The notes below the pieces were generated by a model. It made no database searches and had not been told where the DNA came from. It saw only the letters and a list, made by a program, of their open reading frames with translations. Below are positions 24,215 through 34,565 of a stretch of 64,000 nt of DNA, piece by piece. Position numbers and translations under genes: made by a program. The stretch spans positions 3,782,001 through 3,846,000 of the forward strand of contig BCKC01000005.1 of assembly GCA_001600455.1 (NCBI GenBank). Reading direction: 5' to 3'. The DNA comes from Endocalyx cinctus. Taxonomy: Eukaryota > Ascomycota > Sordariomycetes > Amphisphaeriales > Apiosporaceae. Each line of letters starts with the position of its first letter. Position 1 is the first letter of the stretch.

Positions 24215-25700
24215 ATGGATCTCTCCGCCGCCACAAGTTCCTTGCTAACGACCGCTTCGTCGATAATCTCGTCCGCGTCGTTCTCGAGGTTATCGTCCAA
24301 GCAGGTCGTGATTCCTACCGTTCTAGCCTACCTAGCGCTATGTCGGTCTCTTCGCTACCGGCGCGAAAAGTCTAAGCGCCGTGAGTTCGGCTTCGAGGAC
24401 AAGGCGTCGCTCGCTCGCATGACCAACGATGAGGCTCAGCGTATCATCAAATATATATTAGCTTATGAAATGCCCGCTATGCATCATCTGGCGTTAGAGT
24501 TTGGCCTTTTCAAGGTATGTTCATCTAGTAAATCATAAGTATGAGACTTACGGAGAGGTTGAGACGCATAAGAAGATTTATGCAGCTATAAGCATGCATG
24601 CGATCAAAAATGAAACGAGAAGAAAAAAAAAACATAGAAATACTAATGGTGATACAGACCTACGGCATAGAATCAATTAGTAGGCTATTATTAGCCACTC
24701 GGAACCTAACGGATCCAGACAAAACCCCAAAGAGGTATGAAGATACGGGGCTCCTGATTGCCGAGTTCATGGTCCACCCACCCACCTCGGAACGGACCCT
24801 TAAAGCGATCGCGCGGATGAATTATCTACACAGCGGATACCAGAAAGCCGGCAAGATCTCCAACGGCGATCTTCTGTACACGCTGTCCGTGTTCGTGACG
24901 GAGCCTATCCGGTTTATGCGCCAGTACGAGTGGCGCCCCTTCAACGAGATGGAGCGATGCGCCATCGGCGTCTTCTGGCGCGCCTTGGGGGACGCCATGG
25001 GCATCCAGTACGAGGGGTACCTGGCCCGCGCCGGAAACTGGAAGGACGGCACCGAGTGGGTCGACGACATAACGGCCTGGGCCCTCGATTACGAGATCGC
25101 CAATATGAAACCTAGCCCCATCTCCAACAAACCCGCGGTATCTCTTATGCCGCTGATGACGTACTGGGTCCCCGGGTTCGCGAAACCGTTCATCAACGAC
25201 ATGATCGGTTCGTTGATGGGGGATCGGGTCAGACAGGCGTTTATGTAAGCATCGGGCGAGTAGTTTCCCTAAAAATTTAACTCGGCTTACTAACTTAATC
25301 TAGGCTTCCCGAACCGGACATCACGGCCGCGGCGGCGATCTACGGCGCGATCTCGCTGCGGCGCTTCATCATGCGGCACCTAACACTTCCCCGAATCACG
25401 GAGGTGGTGCGGCTTAACGACCCGGATCCGGACACCGGCCGGCTCACGATGCGCACAAACTTCGGCTACTTCCCCTACTACATCACGCCGACGGTATGGA
25501 ACCGATGGGGACCTCAGGCCTGGGCCGTCCGGCTAGCCGGCGGCGTCCTGCCGGGCGATAACCCCGACGAGCACGAGCCCCAAGGTTACATGCTCGAGAC
25601 CCTCGGCCCGAAAAACAAGGTCGGCTTGGGCGGAGCGGAGATGCGGGAGGATGTGCGAAGGATGCAAGCGAGCGGGAGGGGTGGGTGCCCGTTTGCGTGA
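24215..25700 (+). CDS. mpaB-like ER-bound oxygenase (427 aa, three exons)
   Basis: The protein belongs to the mpaB/rubber-oxygenase catalytic-domain family (formerly DUF2236), haem-dependent oxygenases whose fungal founder cleaves a farnesyl chain in mycophenolic acid synthesis at the ER. Exons are 24215-24514, 24658-25244 and 25304-25700; introns (GTATGT...CAG and GTAAGC...TAG) keep phase. A hydrophobic helix at about 30-46 (VVIPTVLAYLALCRSL) followed by basic residues fits an N-terminal ER anchor. Conserved blocks are YEMPAMHHLALEFGLFK, LLIAEFMVHPPTSERTLKAI, ARMNYLHSGY, and EWRPFNEMERCAIGVFWRAL followed by GDAMGI. The C terminus is GGCPFA. No polyketide synthase or prenyltransferase lies nearby, so it is not in an evident biosynthetic cluster; this is the common stand-alone fungal type and its substrate is unknown. 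Confidence 0.85.
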
Positions 25701-25899
25701 GCTGGTATGAGGCCAGGCGAGGAAATAGTAAGTGTAAGTGCATTCACGATTGATGTCACGGCCAGTATATATAATATCAATAACCAAGAGTTTAAACAAG
25801 TACATAATTATATTTTATTTTTATCATCAGTGACTATTCTTTGACTTCTCGTCACTCCTCCGCGATTCAAGGGGAATGCATGAACCTCAAGCCTTTCTC

Positions 25900-26352
25900 C
25901 TAGTCATGACTTCTCGAGCCGCGCGAGCTATTCGAACTGTTAGAACTGCTCGATGATCTCGTCAATCCCACCTCGATATACGGCTCCGGCTCTCCTTCCG
26001 TTGGTACCTCAGGCTGGGGGTCAAGTTCTGGCTCGGGCAGCGGTGATTCCGATCCGAGTAGCTCGAGTTCGGATTCAGGTTCGTTATCGTGCTCCGGTAC
26101 AGGTTCTGGTTCTGGTTCATCTCTGTATGGTGCTAATATTGGTTCAAGACCTGCTTGAGATGAGCTAGACCTCGGAGGGGACGCAGAGGCTACAAGGAGG
26201 GCGGTCTCGGACCGGGCACGCCTTCGTGCGGTAACGTATGCGTACAGCAGCAATACGCCGTAGATGGCTAGCATCACGTAGAGTACTCCAACTAGGACGC
26301 TCAGTACGATGAAAAAGATGGTTAAGGAGCTTTCGGTCGTTGAGGAAGCCAT
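25900..26352 (-). CDS. Small single-pass membrane protein with acidic Pro/Glu-rich tail (150 aa)
   Basis: I choose ATG at 26352 (MASSTTESSLTIFF) rather than the frame's first ATG 40 codons upstream, because the upstream part is Tyr/His/Asn-rich and coded by AT-rich leader-like DNA. One TM helix lies at about 9-38 (LTIFFIVLSVLVGVLYVMLAIYG and following residues), then a basic stop-transfer patch (TARRRARSE). The rest is disordered: Pro-Glu repeats (EPEPEPVPEHDNEPESELEL and so on) and a Ser/Asn-rich end. No known domain is seen. The gene converges with the mpaB-like gene, with only 199 bases between stop codons, so their 3' UTRs probably overlap. Confidence 0.55.
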   Translation of the reverse strand: MASSTTESSLTIFFIVLSVLVGVLYVMLAIYGVLLLYAYVTARRRARSETALLVASASPPRSSSSQAGLEPILAPYRDEPEPEPVPEHDNEPESELELLGSESPLPEPELDPQPEVPTEGEPEPYIEVGLTRSSSSSNSSNSSRGSRSHD

Positions 26353-29300
26353 ATTTGCTTTGTTGCTATACTTGTTTTTAATTTTATGGTCGTGGTGATG
26401 TGATAGACTTTCTTGGAAAGTAATATCATGAGAAGGTGAAAAATAATAATAAATATTCGAGTAGCTAATCAAAAAAAAAAAAAAAAAAAAAATGAAAATG
26501 AAAATAGGAATGGACTTTATAGTTAAGAATTATCTTGAATCATGTAACAGGAGAAACGAATCCGTTATTACCTGTTTGGCTTCAACGGTTTATCTAGCCC
26601 CCACTCGTTTCTAATAAATGATATGAATGGTTTGTGGGTGAAACAGATTATATAAGGAGTAATACTCAAAGTGCAGGGAGTCTAGGCTAAGGCTGTGAAT
26701 GGAGGGTGGTAGCTAATTTTGTTGTTGCTCCTAATTTGTAGGACCGGTCATTTACGTTTATCAGATGATCTTATACAAACATTTTATAAAAATGAACTCG
26801 TCCGACCAACATCGTAATCATTTTAGTTCATGGTCAATCAGATGTTTTTGATCTTGGGCGCATTGAGCATCAAACATTTCCTCATTCGTTAGGCTCCAAA
26901 ATGCTTCCAACTCGGGGTATAACGCATAAATACAAGCTGCCTGCCACGTTAACGTCTTGAGACAGAATCATCAATCGTTTGTAATTGTAGCATTAGTACT
27001 TATTTTGAAATGGGATTTAAGACATAGTCGTCCACTCCCATAAGGCTTCGTTTTTGGCTACTTTGTCGCCGCCTTACCTTTTGATAATTTCAGAGCTAGT
27101 TGGACCCGTGGATTTCCCGGAATTCGTGCCCTTATTATATCGGATCGGTGACTTGCTGATTAATTTCGGCCCATATTTTATCACAATGAATGCATGATTC
27201 ACATCATTATTATATCCAGCCTGGATGATAATTGAGAAAGTCATTTCGAGAGGTGTAGGAGAGGCGTGCCATTTTCTCTTTAGTTTTAAGCGTTGTCGGG
27301 CGCGAATTGACTGTCGGCGGTAATGAGATATCTCTAATAGTCTTCTTCGAGTATTAGTTCTGATTTTATAATTATAGATTTCGAGGAGTGTTCTCTTCGA
27401 AAGTAGTTGTCTGAACAAGATATTAAATTATTTACCGACATTCAACAATCACAAACCTTCCAAAGCCGGACTCTTCTAGTACTTGAAAATAAAAAATACC
27501 AATTCCTCCAAAAATAAAAGTGAAATCCATGCAATGAATTTATTTTAACGTTTCGTTACCGACTTAATCAACCAGGATGAGCCAGGCGACCTCTTAATTA
27601 GGCCTGGTACACCAACGGTTAGTCAAAAAGTGCTCAAGCGATGCACTGATTAAAATACGTATCAAAATAAGACTTAGCAAAAGAATTCAAAAGCTGGCTG
27701 TTGCTTGATTATAAATTCCAAAGCAGGGGATTGCTAAGGAGCGAGGTGGGATTTCCAGAAAATGTCCTGCAAAACGCATTACACGAATATACAGATTACG
27801 TAAAGGCTACGATTCTTGAATCACTAAAAAGACGACGACATTCTTTCACGTATTTAAAAGATAAGATCCTCTCAGTAATCAATAGGGGAAAGTGGCTTGA
27901 GAACGAGGATGGCTAAATCTGGGATACTTCTCTCAATATCCCATGAACTTTTGTGACACACGCTACTTATTTTACCTACCACTCGTATTATAACGATGAA
28001 AATTATCGTTAACTAATGAAGCCTTGTTATCTACAATACAGAAACGACACATCAAGATAAAGGCATGTCTAGGCCTAGCTGTGAAAGAGTATATGAACCT
28101 TTTACGGCGAATTATGAGTTCCTACTAACCGGATAAGATAGAAAAAACTATTTATTATTATTATCATTATTATAACTAGAACAAAGCACCACATCAGCAA
28201 TACTTATTCATATTACCTACTTTCCAAGAGGAAATGGTCACGTTCCATATCTCTCGACCTGATCGTTTTCCTTTTCAGACATGGAAGAGGAATGTTGGCG
28301 TCTTTTTTTATGTACCGTTTGAGCATATCACGTTTGATAGTTAAACAGTTGTGATTATTATCATTTAAAAAAAGAAGAAGAAAAATAGTTTGCTGAAATC
28401 AGGTCGTTGCAATGGACGGATACGGGTATATGGTTTGCTCAGGTAGAAATAATGAAAACACAGTACATATCCTCAAAAGATATATTGAGGCTACTAAAAA
28501 CCTCCATGTCCCTATGCCAAAACTTCAATTAAGTAATTAGAGATAGGTTTTAGGTTTTTTCATGAAGTACCAGCAAGATCAACCCCTAGCTAGTCATATG
28601 GACTAGACTCTACAGCAAAACCAGATGATTCGACGATAAATATAGCAAGCATAAAATTAATTCAGTGTAATTACCTAGGATTCGTGTGGCGATGAAGCTT
28701 GGGCGCCGACAAGTTGGTCAAAAGTGGTGTGAGGGAATATTTGCACGTTGGACATCAAGAACCCGAGCATTGATTCATATCAAAGGAAGCAGAGAGCATG
28801 ATGTGATATTGCGTATTACGGTCTCGGTTTATCTCAGTTCTAAGGATATTACTTATCAATTCATGATAAATAAGCATATCTTCGAAGAAGGGGAAGAAAA
28901 AAAGAAGATTCTAGTTAGGGTAAAGTTGTATTATCTTGGAGCCGAGTTCCTCGATATCAACGAACAAGTCGGACTATCGTACGGAATTATTTAGGTTATT
29001 GGTTAAAGGTTAAATAGGGCTGAAGAGTTGAAACTTAGCTGCAGCCGTAGGAACATCGATGATCCCCGGAAACTACATCTTATTGCTTCACATATCGGAT
29101 TTAATCGATGATCTGGACCGATATCTCAACCACTCATATTCACCCACGATTTATGCATTTCCTTCATTCCGGGAAGTATTTATTACCGCCCGGTTTATGA
29201 TCTAAGATTAATGTCAGATTACAGTTACAGACAAGCTTTATCCTTTCACCTACTTCAAAGTTCAAGAATATTCAATTTACAATAACTTTGCTAGATCTCG

Positions 29301-29664
29301 GGATTTTATATGTAAATCGCAATCACTCTAGCCCTACTCCAAACTTGGAGAAGGGCTGAGGTAAGTCTAGAACATCACTACACCCCATCGCGAAAATCTA
29401 CAACCTCATTCGACAATCGCCCAAAAAAAACCGGGGTAATGACTCGTCGAACACAAGCTTGTCCATGTAGTTATTGTTTAGAATGGAGCGGGGAGGCGAT
29501 TAAGCTTGAGATAAATTTCTTATAAAGTCGTCCTAGATATCGTTGTCAATTCATTCTTGCTACGTCTCTTTTTTTTTTTTTTTTTGGCTCATCAAATCTC
29601 AGGCTTTTATCCTCTCAGTGAAAGATTGTTATTTCTATAATTCTGTCAACTACAGGCTTGCGAT
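26353..29664. other. Long AT-rich region without a recognised gene
   Basis: About 3.3 kb of AT-rich DNA. Frames of 71-114 codons (27074-27418 minus, 27701-27916 plus, 28686-28994 plus) have no recognisable domain and no convincing splice partners. The composition would suit decayed or RIP-mutated repeats, but I cannot recognise a parent element. A poly-A run is at about 26470-26492 and a poly-T run at about 29568-29585, the latter in the leader of the aquaporin gene. Confidence 0.45.
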
Positions 29665-31244
29665 ATGGCAAGTGACGACCCTCCTCCTCCTATCAATCAT
29701 GAAATTGTCCAAGCCAGCCCCCCAGTCCCTGAATTGGGTTCAGACCATGAATCTGACGAAGCGCCTCCGCCTCGCTCATCACAAAGGACCAGCAGTCGAA
29801 ACTCACGACGAGGTGGTATAAATGCAGCACCAAAAAATCACCGGCGGCATTATTCCTCAGATCACGATATACCCTCGGGGAGTTCATTCCGATCCTCTAG
29901 GCCGCTCCGCCCGTATGATGACTGGGAGGACGACTATTTAGATCATCGAGATTTTCAGGGCTATGAACGCTACCCGCGAGAAGATCCACGGTACATGGAT
30001 CATTACGCTCGCCGTCGGTATTCACGTTCGCGACCTCCTCCATCTTATCTGAACCACGCTAGCGTTTTCCCCGAATATGACATGCCAAGACCCTACACTC
30101 CAGGTCCCCCATCCCACGACCCTTTTCCTCCTTCCGTAACTGGGCAGAATCCAGTCGAGGGATGCGACTCCACACCCAATGGGGCTCCTACTCAAGATGG
30201 GGCTACCGGAGCTTCGCGCATAGACTGGAACAACATGACCGACGAAGAGAAGAAAGAAGTGCTTCGTCTCCCCTGGGTGGAGTGGCTAAATTCCAACGTG
30301 AAGAACCACTTCGTAGCGACAGTGGGAGAACTCATCGGCACGACCCTGTTTCTCTTCTTCGCCTTCGCCGGGACCGAGGTGGCCAACATCCAGTCCCGGG
30401 CTAGCGATAGCGGGGGCGACTCCAACACGACGACCGGCTCGGCCACGGGCTTCAACGTCGGCGTTCTACTTTATATCTCGCTAGCTTTCGGCTTCTCGCT
30501 CATGGTCAACGTGTGGATCTTCTTCCGTATCAGTGGCGGTCTGTTCAACCCGGCCGTGACCTTAGCCATGCTTCTGGTTAAGGCCATACCCCCGGTCCGA
30601 GCCGCCTGCCTGTTTTTCGCCCAGATAAGCGGCGCGCTACTCGCTTCCGTCATAGTGCTATACTTATTTCCGGAGAGCTTTAATGTCCGCACCACGCTAG
30701 GAGGTGGGGCCACCATCCTCCAGGGCGTGTTCATCGAGGCGATCTTGACGGCCGAGTTGGTATTTACTATTTTCATGCTCGCCTCCGAGAAGCATAAGGC
30801 TACATTCATAGCCCCGGTTGGCATCGGTCTCGCGTTGTTCATCGCGGAGATGGTGGGGGTGCAGTTTACCGGCGGTTCACTTAACCCGGCCCGCAGCTTC
30901 GGGCCTTGCGCAGTGACCGCGACGTTCGATAGGGAGCACTGGATTTATTGCAAGTATCTCAAACTTCGGATAATTTCTTAGATATACGACTAACTAATAA
31001 ATAGGGGTTGGTCCGATCATGGGCTCGCTAATCGCCGTTGTCTTTTATCGATTCATCAAAATTCTTGAGTATGAGGTACGCTGGTACCTTCTCCAGTCCG
31101 TTTAGATTTTTTGCTAATACTGAGTAGGTGGCTAATCCCGGGGCTGATGGAGGAGATATTGAAGGAAATAATATTCATGGTCGGGAGAAAGGAGTTGAGG
31201 CCAGGCCTATTGTCCCCTCGAATTCCCCTTCGGTAGCTAGGTGA
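29665..31244 (+). CDS. Aquaporin-family (MIP) channel with long N-terminal extension (490 aa, three exons)
   Basis: This is a major intrinsic protein, a six-helix water or small-solute channel. Exons are 29665-30949, 31005-31075 and 31128-31244. The first intron has a GCAAGT donor (a GC-AG intron) with TAACTAATA branch; joining there yields HWIYW-VGPIMGS, the conserved helix-6 entry, whereas reading on hits a stop after ten codons. The two NPA half-helices are SGGLFNPAVT (about 290-299) and TGGSLNPARSFGP (about 402-414); both are intact and Arg follows the second, as usual in aquaporins. Residues 1-205 form a Pro/Arg/Asp/Tyr-rich disordered cytosolic extension, unusually long even among fungal MIPs. 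A CTACAG acceptor-like site 13 bases before the ATG suggests a leader intron. The substrate (water, glycerol or other) cannot be fixed by eye. Confidence 0.88.
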
Positions 31245-33094
31245 TCTAATAGTGGTGGCCTTTGAGAGGGATGCAAATTGGAGTGAGAACTGAATACGAA
31301 TTATTATCAAGAGCAACAAGAATAGTGTGTGCCTTATTTCTTATCTTAAGTTATTGAATAGCTAGTTTGATGATTGGGGCTAGATGAGCTATGCAGGAGA
31401 TGAATTATCCAGCTCATAGACTAGCTGTGTATGTAGTAATTAATTACATACGACAGTCAAAGAACCTTTCCAGTGCACAGAAGTGAATATATATCCTTAC
31501 TACTAACTATATTTCATGTCTTGATCACAGTTCTCCTATCCTCATTCCAGTTAACTAGGGGGTATAAAAAGTTGCCGAGGTCAACAGCGGCCGATTGAAC
31601 CCGGGTCTAATTTTTACACTCACGCTCAATTTTCACTTTCAACTTTAAAAAAGAGCTTGTCTAAAGCTTCCCTCAGTAGAAATACTTCTTCCTCTCACCG
31701 ATAGCCCCGTGATATACCCTTTAGTGCTATCCAGGAACAGACTGCTACGGCCAGCCAATTACGATACCAATACTAGATGATAATATCATACAATAAGAGT
31801 TTTGAACCATAATAGACTAGCAGGACCACGAACTCGTAACTCAAGATGAATTAGAAATTCTGAGATTGACAAACACCTTATATAAATTATCCACGTTATT
31901 CAAGCTCGCATCTACATATCTGTATGATAGGCTCCGAAGCCGAGACTTCTCGAAAGAATCCGTTGCAAGAAACCAAATCGTCACAAGGTGGCCTACTAAA
32001 CGGCATTGGTCAGTACCCTAAGAAAAAAATCTTAAAATTTCTTAAAATTTTCATATTTCTTTGGGGTCAGACATATTCTGAGACCAATTACCGCGTCATC
32101 CAGATTAGTAAAACAGAAGTCTCAAAGCTTGATCTAAATTACTTCAAACCCTTTTCTGTAATTAATAAGCTATGCACAAATACCACCGATGGCTTTTGGT
32201 TCTGTCAACTTTAGATATATATATATATTTGTTGTATCCCTGGTTTTAGGAGCGTTAGTAGCCACCGTCTACAGCATCAAGTCGACTATCTCAAAAGTAT
32301 CACAGGCGGTGGTTGTGGGATGAAAGTCAGGTTCGACTGTGGTTAGTAATTAATAACTCGGCTTTCCAAAATCGATGCTTCTTAATTTCTCAAAATCTTC
32401 GATAATTACGAACAGAGCAAATTCAGTACGCTAATTGCTGTCCATGGAGCATGGTGATCCTCTTCTATAATGATAAAGACCAAGAAGTTCATCACAACTA
32501 CCCTGATCTTGCTTCGTACGCGGAGCATATTCTTTAGGTGTTATATCATGCCAGTGGCACCAGGCCATCGACGATTCAGAGGCGAGAATTTGACTTCGAA
32601 ATTTTCATCATTGTTGTATTTATCAGACAGGTGTTAATCTACGACAGCTTGGGAAAACGTGTTTCTATCGGAGGAATTGTGGTTTTATTAAGTGCTTACT
32701 GCCAATCGCCAAAGTTCACACTTAAGCCCCATTTAGTGAAGGTACATTCTAAATACTCATGACTTGAATTATAACCAACAATGCGCATTATATCAGATTG
32801 ATATATACTCATCTTTCTCTCAGTGCCTGAATTTTAGAAGTAAAAGAAGGGAAATGGAAGGGGGAAAATATGATAAAAAGTCAGCTGATTTAACCATATG
32901 GAAAAGGTTTCACGACAGAAGTGCTTATCGGTCCAATTATGTGACATTCATATTGAGATAGATACACAGTAACTCTTCTAAGCCTAATATTTGGGAATAG
33001 CGATGATATATTCTTCTGACTATGATTCATTTTCAATCTTTACAGTGATACAAAAAATTTACAAGACTCCTTTTTATTAAATGTGCATGTAATA
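31245..33094. other. AT-rich intergenic region
   Basis: Nothing recognised in about 1.85 kb. A 96-codon frame at 31924-32214 has no motif. Confidence 0.5.
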
Positions 33095-34565
33095 ATGGCT
33101 CATCAAGTTCTGGAGGATTATTACGCCGCTCTTGAGATCGTACAATCAGCAGAGTTAAAGACTATAAAATCAAGCTATCACAGGCTAGCAAGATTGCATC
33201 ATCCAGATAAAAACCCGAATGATCCGAAAGCAACTGCACGGTTTCAGAAAGTAAGGTTTTCTCAGGTCATTAATTAAGAATTCAAAAGTTAATTCGTTGA
33301 CGATTGATCTTTGCATAGCTCGAGGCTGCCTGGTCAACATTGTCCGATCCAGGCAAACGACGAGCCTACGACCGCGAGTATGTACATATTAAGCCGAAGA
33401 CTTCTTCCTCAAATCCTCAGCCTAACAGGGCTTCCCCTTCGCCACAAACAAGTCAGCCGACAGGCAACAAAGCTCAGGATACCTCTAATTCTAAGATACA
33501 AGAGTTGGAGAAAAATCTGAAAGATCTAGAAGGAATCCGAGAAAGACTTGGGACGCAGATGAACGGTGCGAAAAGAGATGAGGACCTAGTCCGTTCTGTG
33601 TTGAAAAAATTACAAGATGATCTTCTCAGGAACGAGCAGGAGGAGACCAAGACGGGTGGTATTTTTGCCTATCTGGGCTCTTTCGTCTTTCGTCAAGAAT
33701 CAGAAGAAGAAAAAGAAGCCCGAAAGGGGCGCATTTTCGGATTGAGAGCAGCAATCACTGTGCGAGAGGCCGAACTGAAACGCAAAACGGCTCTCCATGA
33801 AGATCTCCAGTCTAGGGTTCTAGCAATGGGCAATAATATTGGGAAAGTCCAAGAGGAGCTACGATACGCGCGATTTCAGGAAAACCAGCGGCGGCCATTC
33901 GCTAGAGCTGCAGAAGAGAAAGAGCAGTGGTGGGCTAAGTGGGAGGAAAATAGAAAATTCGAGGAAGCGAGAAGGGCAAAGGCAGAACAGCAGCGGGCTG
34001 AGAAAGCTCGGTGGGAAAGACAGCAAAGAGAAGAGAGGGATAGGAAACAGAGAGAAGAAACAGAGAGGATGAAGAGAGAGGAAAGAGAAAGGTATCAGCG
34101 AGAAGAAAGAGGAAGGAAACAGAGAGAAGAAACAGAGAGGATGCAGAGAGAGGAAAGAGAAAGATATNNNNNNNNNNNNNNNNNNNNNNNNNNNNNNNNN
34201 NNNNNNNNNNNNNNNNNNNNNNNNNNNNNNNNNNNNNNNNNNNNNNNCAGAGAGAGGAAAGAGAAAGGCATCAGCGAGAAGAAAAAGGGAGGAAACAGAG
34301 AGAAGAAACAGAGAGGATGCAGAGAGAGGAAAGAGAAAGGTACCAGCGAGAAGAAAAAGGGAGGAAACAGAGAGAAGAAAGAAGGGGAGCGAAGAAGGGG
34401 GGAAAAGGTACAAATTCCTGCCAACACAAAGCCTGGTGGAGTCGTTTAGAAGGTCGAAATGCATGCCAAAGATGTCATACTACGACCTCTCGATTCGCCT
34501 TTCAGTGTCCAGGATGTCATATGGTTGCTTGTGCCGATTGCCGAAATGTTCTCAGGGGAAGATAG
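33095..34565 (+). CDS. J-domain protein with coiled-coil repeats and C-terminal zinc-binding motif (two exons, interrupted by assembly gap)
   Basis: Exon 1 (33095-33250) and exon 2 (33319-34565) flank a 68-nt intron (GTAAGG...ATAG). The J-domain occupies about 1-75: EDYYAALEI at the start, the HPD motif in LARLHHPDKNPND (about 32-44), LSDPGKRRAYD at its end. Such proteins stimulate Hsp70 ATPase. A long charged region follows, predicted as coiled coil (QELEKNLKDLEGIRERLGTQ and later), then tandem copies of a 24-residue unit (MQREERERYQREEKGRKQRE plus ETER). The C terminus carries a CxH...CxxC...CPGC...CADC array (from SCQHKAWW to VACADCRNVLRG), a zinc-binding ending seen in related fungal J-proteins. 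The gap of 80 N breaks the frame arithmetically (80 is not a multiple of 3), so a direct translation appears frameshifted; I infer an intact gene. Confidence 0.78.
34027..34391 (+). repeat. 72-nt coding tandem repeat in the J-protein gene
   Basis: A purine-rich 72-nt unit repeats in frame (ATG positions 34069, 34141, 34317), encoding a 24-residue Glu/Arg/Gln-rich unit. The unit before 34069 is diverged and the last one is truncated. The assembly gap falls inside it. Confidence 0.85.
34168..34247. other. Assembly gap (80 N)
   Basis: The run of N lies within the tandem repeat. Aligning both flanks to the 72-nt unit, the missing length should be 48 + 72k bases (48, 120, 192...), so 80 is a placeholder. 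Confidence 0.95.

Noticed and set aside
15000..26000. Secondary-metabolite cluster around the mpaB-like oxygenase
   Set aside because: Neighbours are housekeeping (PIG-S, FAT1, DPH2); no PKS, NRPS, terpene cyclase, P450 or cluster regulator is present.
27074..28994. Three frames of 71-114 codons in AT-rich DNA
   Set aside because: No domain, no convincing start context or introns; likely chance frames.
34317..34449. Apparent frameshift at the end of the J-protein
   Set aside because: Explained by the arbitrary 80-N gap length; the zinc-motif frame fits the repeat frame if the gap is a multiple of 3.
33859..34464. 201-codon minus-strand frame spanning the N gap
   Set aside because: Reverse of the purine-rich J-protein repeat; Phe/Leu/Ser low complexity only.
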